Below are positions 62,664-64,000 of a stretch of DNA of 64,000 nt, piece after piece; positions within the stretch are counted from its first letter, which is position 1, and each line of letters starts with the position of its first letter. A model generated the notes under the pieces. The model ran no database searches. It was given only the letters and a program-made list of their open reading frames with translations, and was not told the DNA's origin. This stretch comes from Verrucomicrobiaceae bacterium (lineage in GTDB: Bacteria > Verrucomicrobiota > Verrucomicrobiia > Verrucomicrobiales > Verrucomicrobiaceae), in contig JAEUHN010000031.1 in assembly GCA_016795365.1 (NCBI GenBank), positions 124,001-188,000 on the forward strand, given 5' to 3'. The translations under genes and the position numbers were made by a program.

Positions 62664-63041
62664 GTGGCAAAAAAAGCATCCTCAAAACGGTCCAAATCCA
62701 AGGGCGAACGTCGCTCGCCATGTCCAGTCGCAGCAGCGCTGGATGTGCTGGGTGATCGCTGGACTCTGCTGGTGCTGCGAGATCTGTTTTGGGGCAAGAG
62801 TCGCTACGGCGACTTCTTGTCCTCCCCGGAGGCGATTCCCACGAACATCCTTGCTGACCGGCTGGTGCGTCTTGAAGAGTGCGGGCTGCTGTCATCGTCA
62901 CCCTACCAGAACAATCCGCCCCGGCTCGAATACAAAATCACCCCCAAAGGCCGAGAACTGCTGCCCACTTTGCTTGCCCTGGCGAAGTGGGGTGAAAAGC
63001 ATTTCCCAGGCACCAAAGCCATGCATCAAGCCCCCCAATGA
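62664..63041 (+). CDS. HxlR-family transcriptional regulator
   Basis: The 125-residue product (start GTG 62664, MAKKASSKRSKSKGERRSPC; no better start in frame) is a one-domain winged-helix regulator with PCPVAAALDVLGDRWTLLVL, DLFWGKSRYGDFLSSPEAIP, TNILADRLVRLEECGLL and the wing YKITPKGRELLPTL. The conserved Cys in RRSPCPV can act as a redox or electrophile sensor in this family. It overlaps the next gene by 4 bp (ATGA). It likely controls its own operon and perhaps the divergent DUF5069 gene. Confidence 0.88.
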   Translation: MAKKASSKRSKSKGERRSPCPVAAALDVLGDRWTLLVLRDLFWGKSRYGDFLSSPEAIPTNILADRLVRLEECGLLSSSPYQNNPPRLEYKITPKGRELLPTLLALAKWGEKHFPGTKAMHQAPQ

Positions 63042-63352
63042 CTCACTCTCCCAACCCATCCTCATCCATGACTCCTCACGTTCTCATCATTCATGAAGTG
63101 GCTGACTATCCTGCCTGGAAAACCATCTTTGACTCCGCCGCAGGCATTCGCAAGGAGGCTGGTGAACGATCCTACCAAGTCCTGAAATACGACACGGATG
63201 CGAACAAGATCGTGCACTTCTCCGCCTGGACATCGCTGGCGGATGCGAGGGCCTTTTTTGAATCTCCTCGGTTGGTGAAGATACGGCAGGAAGCAGGCGT
63301 GCAGGCCCCTGAGTTCATCTATCTCGATCAAATAGAAGCCGGGACCCTATGA
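63038..63352 (+). CDS. Antibiotic-biosynthesis-monooxygenase-like (ABM) protein
   Basis: The 104-residue protein fits the dimeric alpha/beta-barrel fold: HVLIIHEVADYPAWKTIFDS, then SYQVLKYDTDANKIVHFSAW, SLADARAFFESPRLVKIRQE and EFIYLDQIE, as in ABM- and YdhR-like proteins, often heme-free quinol-binding or cofactor-free oxygenases. It overlaps the HxlR gene and the cupin gene by 4 bp each, so all three are coupled. ATG 63068 is a possible later start. Substrate unknown. Confidence 0.7.
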   Translation: MTHSPNPSSSMTPHVLIIHEVADYPAWKTIFDSAAGIRKEAGERSYQVLKYDTDANKIVHFSAWTSLADARAFFESPRLVKIRQEAGVQAPEFIYLDQIEAGTL

Positions 63353-63810
63353 ACCCAACGCCGACCTATCATCTCATTACGCCCGACGATCTTCAGTGGC
63401 GTCCCTCGAACCTGATGAAGATACCCAATGCGGATTTTCTCGAGCGCACCGGCAGTGAACACATGGGGGTTCGGCTCTGGCGCATGCCGCCGATGAGCGC
63501 CAACACACTGCACAAGCACATCCGAGCCGAGGAGTTCTACTTCGTGCTCGAAGGCACAGGACGAATGCGCGTGGGAAATGAAACGCTGACCGTGCCGAAG
63601 CATGGCGGTGTGCATGTGAGGCCGGAGCAGTTGCGTCAGGTTTTCAATGACACGCCCCAGGAGGTGCTATGGCTCATCATGGGAGCCCCAGAGGAGTTGG
63701 AGTTTGTCCAGGGCTCCCGGTCAGCCATCGACCTGTCGATGTTCTATCCCGTCGATCCAATGCAATTGCCACCTGAGCTGCATGGGCATGAGTGGCCACC
63801 GAAGACGTGA
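63349..63810 (+). CDS. Cupin-fold protein
   Basis: The 153-residue protein has cupin motif 1 in HKHIRAEEFYFVLEGTGRMR (two His and Glu) and motif 2 in HGGVHVRPEQLRQVFNDTP, in which one usual metal ligand is replaced (a Gln at the place of the last His). The HVRP-E-x-x-R-Q-V-x-N end is common in dioxygenase-like and quercetinase-like small cupins. The likely role is modification of a small aromatic or polyketide-like compound together with the ABM partner; this is inference. Confidence 0.75.
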   Translation: MNPTPTYHLITPDDLQWRPSNLMKIPNADFLERTGSEHMGVRLWRMPPMSANTLHKHIRAEEFYFVLEGTGRMRVGNETLTVPKHGGVHVRPEQLRQVFNDTPQEVLWLIMGAPEELEFVQGSRSAIDLSMFYPVDPMQLPPELHGHEWPPKT

Positions 63811-63817
63811 GGCTCGT

Positions 63818-64000
63818 TCAAATCTGATCCCATGCCCGATCCGCTACCGGGTCACGTCCTTCATCATACTCGATATGGTCGATGATGGTCTCCACGGTTT
63901 TTCCGATCAGACCACTGTCAGCGATGCGTTGAGGCAAGACCGCAGAGCGCTCGTCTCGCCAGCCCAGTTTGGCGATGAAACGATTCCACATGTGACATTC
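63818..64000 (-). CDS. C-terminal part of an unknown protein (cut by window edge)
   Basis: The frame from the right edge to TGA 63820-63818 encodes 60 residues, with MWNRFIAKLGWRDERSAV and a tail DHIEYDEGRDPVADRAWDQI. The composition is that of a real gene (charged, balanced) but the family is not recognised. It converges with the cupin gene, stopping 7 bp from it. Confidence 0.45.
   Translation of the reverse strand, partial: ECHMWNRFIAKLGWRDERSAVLPQRIADSGLIGKTVETIIDHIEYDEGRDPVADRAWDQI

Noticed and set aside
1-64000. CRISPR arrays, insertion sequences, prophage or integron parts, rRNA
   Set aside because: No regularly spaced direct repeats, transposase or integrase motifs, att-like duplications or rRNA sequence were seen while reading.

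Overview
The window comes from a high-GC Gram-negative bacterium of the Planctomycetes-Verrucomicrobia-Chlamydiae group, most likely a Verrucomicrobium/Prosthecobacter-like verrucomicrobium. This is inferred from gene content: planctomycete-type DUF1501 and cytochrome/DUF1549/DUF1553 proteins, YdjY and DUF5069 proteins, PEP-CTERM proteins, ECF sigma factor plus Ser/Thr kinase cassettes, a sulfatase and sialate esterase, very large secreted repeat proteins, and a complete LPS-export and Kdo set that shows an outer membrane with LPS. No rRNA, tRNA, CRISPR array, integrase or transposase was seen.

Layout. 1-5.7 kb: partial DUF1501 gene, a LON substrate-binding protein, a two-gene envelope/coiled-coil operon, a PUR-alpha-like nucleic-acid-binding protein with a possible frameshifted tail, and a pseudopilin-like protein. 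5.8-11.5 kb (minus strand): an exported YdjY/terpene-cyclase-fold pair and the operon kdsA-lptC-lptA-lptB-hpf, closed by a very strong intrinsic terminator at 7759-7794. 11.6-25.7 kb: DUF5069 protein, small beta-barrel protein, an unusually long smc, two PEP-CTERM proteins, uxaA-like altronate dehydratase, an MBOAT/AlgJ-like acetylation pair, trmD, and an HMA-domain metal protein with an exported partner. 26-41.3 kb: a 1069-aa planctomycete-type cytochrome protein carrying two palindromic repeats inside its coding sequence, a sigma factor / kinase-FGE / FG-GAP cassette, and a 1947-aa secreted di-heme cytochrome fusion. 41.5-50.4 kb: DUF808 protein and a full kdp system (small ORF, kdpF, A, B, C, D, E) in which kdpD is split by one in-frame TAA and ends in an inverted repeat. 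50.6-52.9 kb: a second sigma factor / kinase pair. 52.9-62.1 kb (minus): secreted glycan-processing genes (unknown secreted protein, beta-helix protein, sialate O-acetylesterase, sulfatase, giant GH-like/alpha-beta-hydrolase fusion). 62.1-64 kb: DUF5069 protein, an HxlR regulator / ABM-like / cupin operon, and a partial gene at the right edge.

How it fits together. The LPS genes export lipid A-core built with Kdo, and hpf rides on the same transcript, as in many Gram-negatives. The Kdp genes form a potassium-scavenging P-type ATPase and its two-component sensor. The two sigma-kinase cassettes look like trans-envelope signalling modules: each kinase has a cytoplasmic kinase domain, one membrane helix and a different outer sensory domain (FGE-like or concanavalin-like), and each is directly preceded by its own sigma factor. 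The 53-62 kb genes look like a polysaccharide utilisation locus for acetylated, sulfated glycans. The most unusual signals are the palindromic repeats read as protein in two genes, the stop-split kdpD, the conserved-looking 27-codon ORF upstream of kdpF, and the kinase cassettes.
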